From: Campanula takesimana
Lineage: Eukaryota > Streptophyta > Magnoliopsida > Asterales > Campanulaceae
Assembly: GCA_026119855.1 (NCBI GenBank)
Contig: JAOWBW010001454.1
Span: 186,001-250,000 of the forward strand
Reading direction: 5' to 3'
Length of the DNA stretch: 64,000 nt
Program-made: the position numbers and the translations under genes
Shown here: positions 1 to 11,044 of the stretch, piece after piece
How the letters are laid out: every line of letters starts with the position of its first letter
Position numbering within the stretch: the first letter of the stretch is position 1
Notes under the pieces: model-generated
What the model was told of the DNA's origin: nothing
Seen by the model: only the letters and a program-made list of their open reading frames with translations
Databases searched by the model: none

Positions 1-1223
1 CAATATCCATATTGTATCGGTTGGGTTATATGAGTTGAGGATTCAATGAGGATCTCTTGAGGAAAATTTTAGTCACTTTTAGTGCATCTCCGTGAATGCA
101 TCGGAATGGATTAGTATGGAGAGGTGTACGATTTGTTATGGATGATGAGTTTGTTGTAGGAGTTATGATCATTAATGGTGGTAAGCGTGTTAAGTTAGAA
201 AGGACTAAGTACATTTTGGGAGAGTAATAATTTCTCAATCTATGTTAAAGGCATTTTGAAATTTTGGGTAGATAGTGGTTCTATGGTTCTAAATCCCTTC
301 TTGGTGGCGTTTCCCGAATTGGATCAAGGGTATGTGAAGGAAGTTGATTATCAATACTTGGGCATAATTAAGTAATATCATGAATTGGTATTGGGTCAGT
401 TGGAACGTTGCTAGCTAATCGGTTTATTATGTCGGTAGTACTATTGAGCCTAAGTATCATTAGGTTAATAAATGTATGCGTGAAAGACTAACTTGGGTTA
501 GTTATTGAGGATTGAGATTTGTTGATTTCCTTGGGTATATGAGCACAGATTATTAACAAAAAAAAGTGAGTTAGAGGAAATCCCTTGAAGATATAATTTA
601 GGTCATTTTCGGACTATTGAGTATTCGTAATTATTTTAGGCTTTCAAGGGTTGGAGTGTTATGACGATGATATTATGGCGCAGATTTAAGTGAACATTTT
701 GTATTAAAATTTTGGGTTTATATTACACCTCTAGTTTAAGGTGCTACCTAGAGCGAGAGCACTATAATGGGAATCCTTAGAGATATAGCCTTTGGTGAAT
801 ATTATGAGGATGGAAAATTTCTTTAGCCTCTCATATTTTAAAAAGCTAATTTAGCTCGAGATGGTAATGTTTTGAATTTCTGGGGAATAATACTAAGTAT
901 GGGATTTACAAATGGAAGTACCTTTGCGGTGTAGTTAAGGTTATGAATAAGGCGAGTTTGAGATACCTCGAGAATTATGTGTGGAAATAATTTGAATTCT
1001 TCGATTTTGAGTACGGATTTTGATTAGTAATGGAGTTAATGATGGAATGATTCGGTTCGAGAGGTGGTGTTATCGTAAGCATTATTTAAGGTTACGTTGT
1101 AGTGGGTTAGATTGGACAATTGAGGAATTTGAGAAATGGCGGAACTATCGTATCCGTAGCTATTTGGTCTTTCGGGTAAGTCTCGTTAAAATTCGGGTCG
1201 AAATTTCTTTAAGGGGGAGTGAA
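1..1223 (+). mobile_element. 3' internal tail of a gag-only Tekay-type element (partial)
   Basis: This stretch has no credible long reading frame. It is the reverse-complement counterpart of 27662-28960 and 54345-55650, which are the non-pol tails of two gag-only Tekay derivatives. It ends in a purine-rich tract (1209-1223, AAGGGGGAGTGAA at its end) directly against the LTR that starts at 1224, so it is the 3' end of an internal region in plus orientation. The gag part and 5' LTR lie outside the window. No reverse transcriptase or integrase motif is visible in any frame. Confidence 0.75.
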
Positions 1224-3902
1224 TGTCACGACCCGAAATCTAGGCTCTATTTTATTAGTAATGAATAATTATTATTTATTTATTTGCTTATCTATATATT
1301 TAAATTATTATTTATTTAAATATTTATGTGTTATAATAATTATGCCTAGCATTTTATTTGGGTCATTTGTGCTAGTGTAGTATTGTTGGGTCTTAATTGT
1401 TAGTAGGGAAAGTAAGCATTCGTGTTAGTATAAGAGGAGGGGCCTCTGTGAAAGTTTTCAAATAATTCTTCATCTACTCCCTCCCTACTCCCCTCTCCTC
1501 TCTCACTCCTCACCATCATCTCCCAACCAACACCCTCTCTCTCTCTCCATAGAAGGGTAAGCTTTTTCTTCTCTTCATCTCTCTTCATTTACTTCCTCTT
1601 CCTCTCATAATCTCTCATTTCTTAAAACTCGAAATGTGTTTAGATCGTCGATAGGATCGCGTAGAACCAAAAAGAATTGAATTCCGTCATCTTTGAGAAT
1701 TTCCAAGTAAGTTACTTTTCCCCCATTTTTATGCTAAAATGTTCATATCATGTTTATATAATGCTTGATGTGTTATATTTGAAGTTTGGTTGAGTTTAGA
1801 ATTTATTTGGAATTTATTTGAGTTTTAGTCAAAAATGGTGATTTTATGAATGTTGGGTTTGATTCTTGGTTTTGGTTGATAAATGGTGTATTTGGGTCCC
1901 CATCCTAGTTATAAGTGGTTTTGGTTCATTTTGGAACTTGTTGAAGGAGTTTAGTTTGAGTATTTTGTGTTTTGGTGTATTTTGGGTTGGAATTGAAGAA
2001 CCCAGCTCTGTTCTTCCCGGCCATAACCCAGGCCGAGCGCCCGCCTGCCCTTGCCCAGGCGCCCGCCTACCCCCTTTTTCTAGCAGCCAAACCTTCTGTT
2101 GATTCAAGCGCCCGCTCGCCCCAGGCCAGGCGCCCGCCCGCCCACTGTTTGGGATTTTGCTCTTTTGCTTGGTTTAAGACTTAGGGCTTAGCTAGTTTAG
2201 GTTTATTTCTTCTAATTAACTTAAGATAACACCGTGGAACACTTTAGTAATTAAAATTGGTTCCTTTGTGAACAATAGTGTTATGTAATTTGATCAAGTA
2301 TTGTTTGGGCATCTTATGAGGTATTCGTGTTTGTTCCAACCGAATTGATTTTCGAGTAAGAATTGGTCTAGGTTTTAGGCGATGTCCTATAGTACCTAGA
2401 GGGTTGTTATTGAATACCAAGGTGTAGGTTTTAGTCCTATCGTGATCATGTTCTAATAAGTGTAACCTTTCGGATTCGTTTGGGGTGTTTAGAATGGGTT
2501 CGTTATGAACGGATATAAAGCGTGAATTGGCATTTGGGTACCTACGGTTTGATTAACCTTAAGATGTCTTCATTCGGATTTCTCATTTGGAATTCCAGGT
2601 GTGATGAGATGGTTGAGTTCATAGTCCTAGTATATCTTTTGAGTAAATGTTTAGGGTCATTTTGGTAATAGTCATTGTGCCATTTGTGAGCGACCGTTTG
2701 GGTTGTGCTCTTTATGATTAACTTGTGGGTATCATATTTAGGATGTATTTGGTACGTGCCTTATCTTGGAATCATTATGTTTTAATGGTCAATGTTGTTG
2801 GACTCTTTTGTGAGAAACTCTTTGTGTTTATTGTTGTTGAACTCTTCTTGAGTAATCATTTGCATCTTTTATGGTGATTAATTGGTGCGGTTCCCTACTT
2901 TGGAACCCTTTTGATGTTTTTAAAGCTAGTATTCATTACTTAGCATTATTGAAAGTCCAGCTGGTTAAATTGTGTATCGAGTCAAGCAATGGATAATGCT
3001 ATAATGGCACGAGCCAAGTCCAGTATAGCATCGCCCATTGGTCCTTCTGTCCTCATCCAGATTGGCCTTGGTTGGGATGAGCTAGCTCCGTTGTGGGTAT
3101 TCTAGCTAATCGTTTCCGAGCATGACTTTGTGGCATGGCTCTTGTCCTTTGTGACACTCTTATGGTTATTGTTCCGGTACCGGGTTACTCTTCAGCTTTT
3201 ATGCTACTATGAAGATGGTTTGTTTGATTGATGGGTTGATTGGTAGCTTCTGACCGGGGTTTTCTCTTCGGCTTTTATGCTACTGTGAAGATATGGATTG
3301 GTTGATTGTTGAAGCTGCGCAGTGATCCTTTATTTGGATGTATCGGTTTCGAAAACCATGGCTATATCCTTTGTTATGTGTTTATTTCCGCTGCTATCTG
3401 TTATGTGATAAATGCTATGTGCTATGTGATATTTATTATTGCTTATCGCTTCGTGCATCATAGCATGTCATGTAGTTGCATTAGTAACTTATTGAGATTT
3501 ATCTCACCCCCTTTTCTTTTATCTTTGTTTTTCCTTAACCCCCCCCCCCAGGTGCTAAGGATTAGTCTCGCTGATCACGAGAAAGAGGACGTCGAGTGTC
3601 GATCCATTCTTTTGGGGAAGGTTGTTATAGGTTGGTTTACATTATGTAAATGTGTAACCTTTTTGGGGTAGTTGTACCAAACAATGGCGTCATTAAGAAT
3701 TGTATATTTGTATTTTGTTGGGCATAAACTTGTGGAAGTTTATGATAGTTGTAATTGGTTTTTATCAAACTCGGTTTTGTAAAACTTTGGATCATCACCT
3801 TTTGGTATCAAATGGAATTTTTAACTTCGGTATTTCACAGTTTTGGTTTTAAGTCGACGTCCAGATCGCGGTCTCGGGCCCGCGGGGTCCGGGGGCGCGA
3901 CA
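1224..3902 (+). repeat. 3' LTR of gag-only Tekay-type element (long LTR variant)
   Basis: The LTR begins TGTCACGACCCG and ends GGGGGCGCGACA, giving TG...CA termini, and directly follows a polypurine tract. It is about 2.68 kb and belongs to the same family as the minus-strand LTRs at 24838-27661, 30586-33404 and 51794-54344. It holds a CpG-rich cassette at about 2029-2143 with four copies of a GGCGCCCGCC-type motif in two pairs. Small reading frames inside it (for example 1866-2184) are chance frames through this GC-rich cassette. The target duplication cannot be checked because the 5' LTR is outside the window. Confidence 0.85.
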
Positions 3903-4354
3903 ATGGGAACATATAATTCTATAAATAGAGGTTTTGTAATCACTCCACAACCAAGCACGTGTGAAAGTACTTCACGATGTAAAAAAAGGGCATCCAATGT
4001 AAAAGTTAAGGTTGAATGACATTGGTACAGTGCTATAGTTGGCTCCTAGGGAGCTACAATGCAGTAGGCTACCTCAACCCTTGAATACTATTGCAAACGA
4101 GCAATGATTAACTAAACAGTTTCAAATACAATGATCACACAGATTGAGACGATGATTACTCATCCACTCCCTAAACACCGGCTTTGAAAGATGAATTAGG
4201 TAGTGATGGTGACAATCTTATTTATAGATATCTACTATGCTCAATGCCGCCATGACATTTATATGGGGAGTTCGGTTCACGAATCACAACAAGGAGTACA
4301 TTTAACCACATTACACAAAATACCAAGTTTAATTACTAGTGCAAAGCACACCTA
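3903..4354. other. Non-coding stretch between LTR and Ulp1 locus
   Basis: No gene is visible. A plant-like TATA box (TATAAATA, about 3917-3924, plus strand) is followed by sequence resembling the transcribed start of a copia LTR, so the first 100 bases may be an LTR remnant. The rest should include the 3' untranslated region of the minus-strand Ulp1 locus, whose stop codon is at 4355-4357. I found no terminal inverted repeat here that would mark a Mutator-like element end. Confidence 0.4.
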
Positions 4355-5632
4355 TTAAACAATACCAAATTTTTCTTTCACGCCCGGATACAAGCTGTTG
4401 AGTTTGTGCCCCACAAGACGCGCTGTCACACGATGTCGGTATTCATGTGCTGAAAACTGCGAAATAACAGTGGTTAAACAGCTCTGATAATACAACCGAC
4501 AGGTCCGACATCCATATCTCTATAATAAACTTCTACATGAGGATGAGGTAAGATTTTACCTCAAAGGATGTATTCTCCATGTCCCAGCACTCCATGTACT
4601 TCATCACATAAACACCACAATCGTGTCTGCAATATTGGATAGATGAATCAACTATATGTATCTCCACCCATAGGTTCAAGTACTTTTTAAACGGAAATTA
4701 AGATGTGAAGGCACTTACAAATTATCCTGGTCAGGAATGCCATCCTGAGCGAAGAACTCGTAATCACATATATTCGGCATTTCACATGCCTCAAAGACTG
4801 TTGCCTGTGGTGTCAGAATGATACAGAACACTTAATAAATTTCGACGTTTGTTGTATGACACACAAGGGTCAGATTGCAAATTTATGCGCTTACCATACG
4901 ATGTATGAAATCCTTGTATGTGGAAGTTTTCCCATTGTTGGAATCAAGAAGCGCGATCTTTTTTTCTTCTAATAGTATCACAAACAGAACCCAGTGTTCT
5001 TGGAAACAATACGGGAACATAAGCTACAAAAGGAAATATGATACAAACTAAGCAATATTTCAAAACAATTTATCATTGACTGAGATTGATAAGAGATGTA
5101 TTTTGTCTCTTCGTTAATTACCATTTCTGCTTCTTTAATCTTTTGGGAAACCTCAGGTGCATAAAATACTTAGAAAACTTCTGATTAACATCTTTCTTCA
5201 GGATGTCTTCACCAGAGAGATTCAGATCAATCTGTGCCTACACAATATGACCACTTATCAGCTCCCATGCCATTCGCTTAATATAACAAAGTAAACAGCC
5301 AACGTAAGTGACGGTGAACAATAGTTTTGCAATCTCGCCCCAAATATTGATTGAAAAAGATATCTCTTTCGACCGGCAAATGTCACCTCGTCATCCTCAC
5401 CTCCCCACCCTCCCATGATCACCAACAATACAAATGCATCCATGATCTACAACATGCCAGTATCAGGTAAAATCTGAAAAAATGTGGAATGCCACAACAA
5501 CTAGCACAGAGGGAAATATAACAGGTACTAAGACCAGAAAGTACCTGTGAATTAACATAATATCTTGGTTTTAACGTACAAAAATCTGCCTTCGTTAGAG
5601 TCAAACCAACACTATCGAATAGCAGCACATCA
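4355..5632 (-). CDS. Ulp1/SENP-type C48 cysteine protease domain, catalytic residues present
   Basis: Seven exons encode the peptidase. LTKADFCTLKPRYYVNSQ (5545-5632) is the substrate-groove start, followed by IMDAFVLLV. The exon at 4894-5023 contains QEHWVLFVI with the catalytic histidine and ALLDSNNGK with the catalytic aspartate. The 4719-4804 and 4560-4626 exons join as PDQDNLHDCGVYVMKY, giving the oxyanion glutamine and the nucleophilic cysteine. The last exon ends at TAA 4355-4357. Ulp1 enzymes remove or process SUMO-like modifiers, so desumoylation is the expected activity if the protein is made. All active-site positions look intact, in contrast with the upstream nonsense and frame breaks. 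Exon borders near 5237-5260 are the least certain. Confidence 0.85.
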
Positions 5633-5734
5633 CTGCACAATTGTACATATTGAAATAGTTAATCATCAAGCGAGAGCATATTGGCACATGTACTTGAATA
5701 CATCTAAAAATATTAGTTTATGCAAATTGCTTAC

Positions 5735-6878
5735 TCAGGTACATTCTTAGATTTCCAAACCGAATCAGCGGTATCCTTGATAGTTTGAGAAACCTTATGA
5801 GCATTCTTATTCTTATTCTTCTTCCTCTGCCTCTTTCTTTCCACCCCGAGCGATTGCCGTGCGTTGGGATTGCCATTTTCAGGACGATCCCCGTGTCGAG
5901 GTTCGTTGACACTGTACTGACTCGGTGTATGGCTAGGTGAACCGGAAGGCCCCAAATCCTTTATATCACCCCTATCATCAAAGATATCTTCTCTAGTCTC
6001 CCCACACCCCTCAGCCTCAGTCCTCGACACTTGTTCCACCTCCATCACATCGATATCACCAACAACTTTATGTATACAGGTTTGTACTAAACTCAAGGCC
6101 CTTTCCGAATGATTATTAGGGACTTCATTTCCACCATCATTGGATGCCCCACCTGTAACATCATCAACAGACTCATCGCTCAGTTCGCCATCATATTTGG
6201 CCGACTCTCCCTCTTCCATAGCAAGAGCCCCATGACGGTCTTCAGACTTCTCACCAACCCCTTTATCCGCTTCTCCCTCTTCCATAGTAAGAGCCCCATC
6301 CTTCTCCAATACCGGATAAACTTGGCCACCAACACCGTCATCTTTTTCCCCAACCTCTTTCTCTGATTCTCCCTCTTCCGTAGCAAGAGCCTCACCTTTC
6401 CCCAATAATTCATCACCTTTTCCACCAACATCGCGACGCTCTTCGGATTTCCAACCCCCCTCAGTCTCTGGTTCCCGCACTTCCATAGTAAGATCCCTCT
6501 CTTTCTCCATTACTCCATCATCTTTGCCTCGACCATCACCGCACTTTTGTTTTGTCCCTCACCTAGACGCTCTGATTCACTCTCCGATTCACTCCTTGAT
6601 TCACCCTGTGATTTACTTTCTTCGCTACTCTCATCATCTGAATCAGGAACATACTCACAATCCGAAGATGATTCAACAGACTTATCGTGTTTGTTCTTTG
6701 CTTTCTTTTCCCTCCGTACGTGCTTGTTTGCCCCGCTGCCATAGCCAATCTCATCAATTTTCCTCTTTCCCTTATTCTTAGGGGAAAAGTATTCAGCCAA
6801 CTCCAGATTGCACTTAACAACTTTAGCATTCATATCCGAAATTATTCGCGAGCAACGCGCAATCTCATCAATCCTTTC
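5735..6878 (-). CDS. Acidic, repetitive linker exon of the Ulp1 locus
   Basis: The exon opens at a TTCAG acceptor (6878) and closes at a GTAAGC donor (5735). It encodes a serine- and glutamate-rich basic/acidic stretch (KKAKNKHDK, ESESESER) and then imperfect repeats around EEGES/EKxVGEK (about 6180-6500), and ends with a lysine/arginine-rich patch (RKRQRKKNKNKN) that could serve as a nuclear localisation signal. The frame changes at 6510, where a TAA overlaps an ATG (TAATGG). Low-complexity spacers between N-terminal and protease domains are usual in this family. The composition suggests a disordered linker; I infer no specific function. Confidence 0.6.
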
Positions 6879-6967
6879 CTGAATGCAGTTAAATAGAATT
6901 GTTATTATATGAAGAAAATTTAATACCCAAAAACAACAACGCGGAATAACAACGCACTAGCCTTAAC

Positions 6968-7982
6968 ATATGTGTCCTCCACATCACGAGCTCCGGTCGC
7001 GACCGCTCCTCCTTGTAATTCATAGGTGTTACAAGTTTGGGAATCCTTATAACGACCCAACACCTGTGAATACACCCCGTAGACTACATCACGTTGAAAG
7101 ATCAAACGCAGCGCAACTGATTAAAAAAACATCACATCAGATTGTTTTTCAGTACCGTTATGCTTACACCAACACCTTTTTTTTCAGTTTCTTTTCCTTC
7201 TTCAACCTTTAATTGATTTTAGCATCCGTCCAAGTCTTCACATGCCGTACCTCGCGCTTGATATTTATGCCCGCCACTCGCACTCGATCCCAAAACAAAA
7301 TCTAATATAACAGTGAGTAGTAACAACATTCAAATTTAAATAAATAAGAACAAAAAAACAAAAACAAACCATCTAAACTAACCTGAAGGAAAAACACACA
7401 TCCTGTATAATATGATTTCCCGACCTCAAAACCACAACTAGCACCCAATAGCCCATCTATCTCTAATTTGGCCCAATTATAATCCTTAATCTTATCAACA
7501 TATACAATGCTATCCCATATTTCCCTGCATCCCCTTCCATAGGACAGAGGATACAATAAACTGGCACACGCAAACACTATAAACCAACGCTTGAAGTTAT
7601 CACCTACACCATCCATATCACTCAATAACTGCAACATTTACTTGTACATACAATCCATAAACCCAGGAACTTCTTCTCTCCAATTATCCTCCCCCAATTT
7701 CAACTGAATTGGCCCACTGGGAATGCCAAGGCAATCAACAACATCTGACGCATCAAAACCGATGGACAAAGAATCCGTTACCATGATCTTTAAATCACTT
7801 GAATCACATGCGATGAATTTACTTACTACATCCATTGCGAGGTCATGCTTTAACGATCTACATTTTATCTCCAACAACCCACCAAATCCAATGTCCTTCA
7901 CCGCAGCCTTTTGGTCAGCGTTGAGCTGTTCGGTCAACTTAACCATCGACCCAGGGGAGCATCTTGTAAGAAATGACTCCTC
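6968..7982 (-). CDS. Mobile-domain-like N-terminal region of Ulp1-family transposon protein
   Basis: Exon 7383-7982 carries TRCSPGSMVKLTEQLNADQK and then KDIGFGGLLEIKCRSL, followed by DVVDCLGIPSGP and NFKRWFIVFACASLLYP. This series is the region normally found N-terminal to Ulp1 protease domains in plant transposon-associated proteins and is related to the plant mobile domain. The next exon starts at 7301 with a WDRVRVAGI segment, and a further exon lies at 6968-7116. An in-frame TAA at 7638-7640 interrupts otherwise continuous family similarity and is too close to the nearest AG for a plant-sized intron to remove it. It is either a real nonsense mutation or a base error. Confidence 0.65.
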
Positions 7983-8069
7983 CTAACATTACGTAAATAC
8001 TCCATTACCACATAGTAATTTACACTATAATACAAGAACAATCTTCATTATCTGCATAACAACAATTAC

Positions 8070-8505
8070 AAACACACGTATCTTTGTTTTCTTGGTCTTT
8101 GGAGCCTTCTCGCCTTGTGCTTCACCGTATTCCTTCCATACTGCCTTCTGCTTATTGACATGTGCATCCCTCTGATCTTGCGTCATACCATGCCATTTCT
8201 TATTCAATAGTTTGTCGATCTAACATTTTCAGATTACCATATTAAAACCATATATTTATTATCACCACATAAACATAAACATAAACATGGAAGGCACAAA
8301 CCCGATGTTTAGGGAACATCTCCCCATCTGCTTTCATTTTCTCTATAGTTTCTTTTCTCCACACCAAATACGCTGAAGAAGGTCTCTTCATCTTTACAGC
8401 ATCTTCCTTTGAAGATGTTGGGTTTTTCAAAGAAAGTTTACTTGGACCAACACCAAATTTTTTTTTGTTTTGGACTAGTCTTTTCTTTACGTTTAGCCGT
8501 GATCA
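8070..8505 (-). CDS. HMG-box exons at the N terminus of the Ulp1 fusion
   Basis: Exon 8302-8505 encodes KMKRPSSAYLVWRKETIEKM and ends after FPKHR. Exon 8070-8219 continues in phase with IDKLLNKKWHGMTQDQRDAH and then KAVWKEYGE. Together they make a canonical HMG box of about 65 residues: the KRPxSAY start, central basic helix, KKW and final acidic-aromatic helix are all present, followed by a lysine-rich tail. HMG boxes bend DNA, so a DNA-binding role in the nucleus is the natural inference. Just upstream, a run of nine identical bases at 8458-8466 breaks the frame relative to a possible upstream start. The true start codon is uncertain and may lie in an earlier exon. Confidence 0.8.
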
Positions 8506-9540
8506 CTGCAATAATGTAATGGTTATCACCAGCTAGTTAAAAAACAAATCAAATTCTTACATTAATGTAATGGTTATCAACTACTTCAAAAACAAAGTGA
8601 ATTCTTACATTTAATGTAATGGTTATCACTTACCAATTCAAAAGCAAAACAGATTCTTAACCCTAGATAAAAAGTTAATAGTACAATGCTACATCCATAA
8701 TATCTACAGGAGGGTATCAAATCAAGAGTGGGAGCCACTAGTACCAAGTATCTATGTAAAATTAATACTATGTTTAAAAAAAAGGGGCCTTACACGTGTA
8801 AAGGGTACACTGATAATGTAAAAGCTGTGCAACATGTTGAGCCAACCTCGCAAACACCACACTCTAGTATATTATCAGCTTTGTTGTACATAGGGACCTG
8901 AACACATCACAGACATTTATCTAGGGTTTTCAAATAAACAATCAAATCAATGAGATTTCAAACGACAAAGGGAATACACACAAATTCATCGTCATCAAAA
9001 CTCAAGAAACGTAGGTTCTCGTTGTTCACATTCAGAAATTTTAAACACCATCACTGAGATTCAATTCAAAACACGATAACAGAGCAAAGAGAAAAACCAC
9101 TTACGAGATAGCAACTGATTGACGAAGAAGCGAGGAAGGAAAAAATAACTACAATTTCCAATCAGAATCAATCCGTATATGCAGTTCAATTTACGTTATT
9201 GATTTTGATCGCCTCTCTCGTCTTTCGAGCTCTCGTGAGTTCCCGCTCTCTGAAAATGAAAAATGAACTGCAGACAAAAGCGAGGGAGCTAAAGAGACTA
9301 AAAGTACATCGAGCGATTTGATTCACATGGAATACGAAAGAGCTAACGGCGTTAGCCCCGTTTCGTATTTCTAATTACCCATAAATGAAATCTATTTACT
9401 TATTACAATTATTGGGGATCAAAAACGCTGTCATTTCGTTTTTATTAGCTTCGGCCGTTAGATAGTTCCCAAGCGACGTGGCCACATCTATTATCATCCG
9501 GTGGAGCGGTGCAGCTAAATCTGGTGCTGCGGTTCCGGGT
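8506..9540. other. 5' region of the Ulp1 locus, non-coding
   Basis: No reading frame is supported. A donor-like GTAAGTGG on the minus strand at about 9104 suggests a non-coding first exon at roughly 9105-9290 spliced towards the acceptor at 8505. A near-palindrome AGCTAACGGCGTTAGC lies at about 9341-9356. The interval 8510-8640 holds three copies of a TTACATTAATGTAATGGTTATCA-like direct repeat. No clear TATA box or terminal inverted repeat was identified. Confidence 0.4.
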
Positions 9541-10071
9541 CCTAAATTAGTCTTGTATAATATGCTTCTTCAGGATGATTTACTATGTCAAATTGAGTAA
9601 ATAAATATTCTTTTAGAAATCCCTAAATGTCTAGTTTACTAAGCATTTTTCCGATTCGGATTTCGAAATTTCTACAAAGAGTTATGGTCATTTTACTACA
9701 AGGTATCAAAGTTGGACGGAATTACAAATATAACTCATCTTCATATATTTGTGTGTAACATTTTCAATTTAAATGTTAAAATAATAATAAACTCAAGAGT
9801 CCACAATTATTTCTAAATTTATACTTTTAATTAAATTCTAATAAAAATTAAATAAATTAATTAACTCTTGTTAGTTTTTAAATATTCATTAGCTAACTCA
9901 AATTAGCTTATTAAAATACTTTATTCAGTCAAATGTGTCGTTAAAAAATTTAAAAACTAACACATAATAAATCATATAAACAATGCACTGCATGAAATTA
10001 ATATGCAACACACGCCACACACATGTGCTCAACCTATGACCAAAATGGTGTCGGGTTTTAGGGTCGTTACA
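9541..10071. repeat. Gypsy-type LTR fragment
   Basis: AT-rich sequence ending GGGTCGTTACA at 10071. That is either the 3' end of a plus-oriented LTR like element D (which ends GGGTCGTTACA in its sense strand) or the start of a minus-oriented TGTAACGACC LTR. It abuts a copia LTR that starts part-way through, so it marks an insertion or a recombination break. The left boundary is not defined. Confidence 0.45.
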
Positions 10072-10958
10072 TAGTTACACTATTTGGGTAGGTATGACGG
10101 TTTGCTAGAACCTAATCATATCTTATGAGTTCATGTTTGAACCCATTGCCAACTTAGTGTAATCCTAGAGGGTCACACACAATAGAACGAATCCTAAAGG
10201 ACTATATTGGAATATGGGTCAAAGGACCTTTCGAGGATTTTGGGAACTTAGAGGAGAAACGAAGGAATATGGAAAAAGGGGGAGGGTCCGATCGGACCTT
10301 GTAAAGGACCCGGTCGGACCTCCTTAAGCACCCGGTCGGACAAGTCATAACACCCGGTCGGGCTATCTGCAATGCCCGGTCGGGCAGATTGCTATACCCG
10401 GTCGGGCAAGGCGGTTTCGGGCCAAAAACTTCCTATTCCGTTTTCTTGCGGTTTGACCACTTGTTTCCTATTTGGAATAGGTGTAACAAGTATAAAACCT
10501 ATCTCTAGTTGCCCTAATCAGTCCTAAGCATTATGTTATGTTTGTGAGTGCCTCCAAGGGTTTGAGAGGATGACTTTCTTGTTCTAAGAAATCCCTAGAT
10601 TGAAGAACAAGAATATCACACACATAATAATTCCATATAAGTTCTATACATTATGAAAGCGTGTTTCACAATTTGGTCTAGCAACCAAGATCAAGTGTTC
10701 TTAATATTCGTTCGTGGTGTGGATACCGCTAGAGGGTGAAACTTATCATCTTCAAAGTTCGTGTTCTTGCTCTGTTCGTGATCAAGCTTTCAAGCCTCCA
10801 TCGAATGCAATGCTGTTAATCAAAGGCATCAAGGGTTAGTATTCTAGTATTCATTATGCATGTATTTGATATAATCATATGAATGGATCTATGGGCTTTG
10901 GGTTTCATGAAATTTTAAATGCTTAATTCCGCTGCGCATGTTACTAGGAAACCCAACA
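10072..10958 (+). repeat. Copia LTR, 5'-truncated, with CCCGGTCGGAC cassette
   Basis: From 10072 it aligns with the 3' portion of the complete solo LTR at 11218-12695 (both contain TATTTGGGTAGGTATGACGG) and ends at CCCAACA 10958, the family terminus. The segment 10289-10412 holds six CCCGGTCGGAC-type copies in place of the GCGGCCGC-type motifs of the solo LTR. A TATA box (TATAAAA, 10491-10497) follows. The 5' part of the LTR is missing at the junction with the gypsy LTR fragment. Confidence 0.75.
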
Positions 10959-11044
10959 ACATGAATACCGACTTGCAAAAGGAAAATAATACTAAAAATC
11001 TAAACATTGGTCTATCTAAGTAATCTCTCGATACTACTAAGGAT

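Larger units (their letters stand above)
4355..8505 (-). pseudogene. HMG-box / Ulp1-type protease fusion locus, multi-exon, mildly disabled
   Basis: The minus strand can be read as about 13 coding exons with GT-AG borders: 8302-8505, 8070-8219, 7383-7982, about 7205-7301, 6968-7116, 5735-6878, 5545-5632, about 5258-5446, 5122-5237, 4894-5023, 4719-4804, 4560-4626 and 4355-4456. The order is HMG box, a domain typical of plant transposon-associated Ulp1 proteins, an acidic repetitive linker, then a C48 catalytic domain. Several junctions join in phase and continue family motifs, which supports a real spliced gene. Disabling changes are an in-frame TAA at 7638-7640, a frame change at 6510 and a frame break at a nine-base homopolymer (8458-8466). 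Ulp1-like proteases are known passengers of plant Mutator-like elements (Kaonashi group); the HMG fusion is less familiar to me. A recently decayed host gene is the alternative. Confidence 0.75.

Noticed and set aside
1866..2184. Overlapping reading frames in both directions inside the first LTR
   Set aside because: They run through the GC-rich cassette and AT-rich LTR backbone, have no recognisable motif, and are not shared as frames with the related LTRs.
3903..3990. TATA box and downstream sequence as a possible integrated pararetrovirus promoter
   Set aside because: No viral coding motif is nearby in any frame, and the sequence fits an LTR remnant at least as well.
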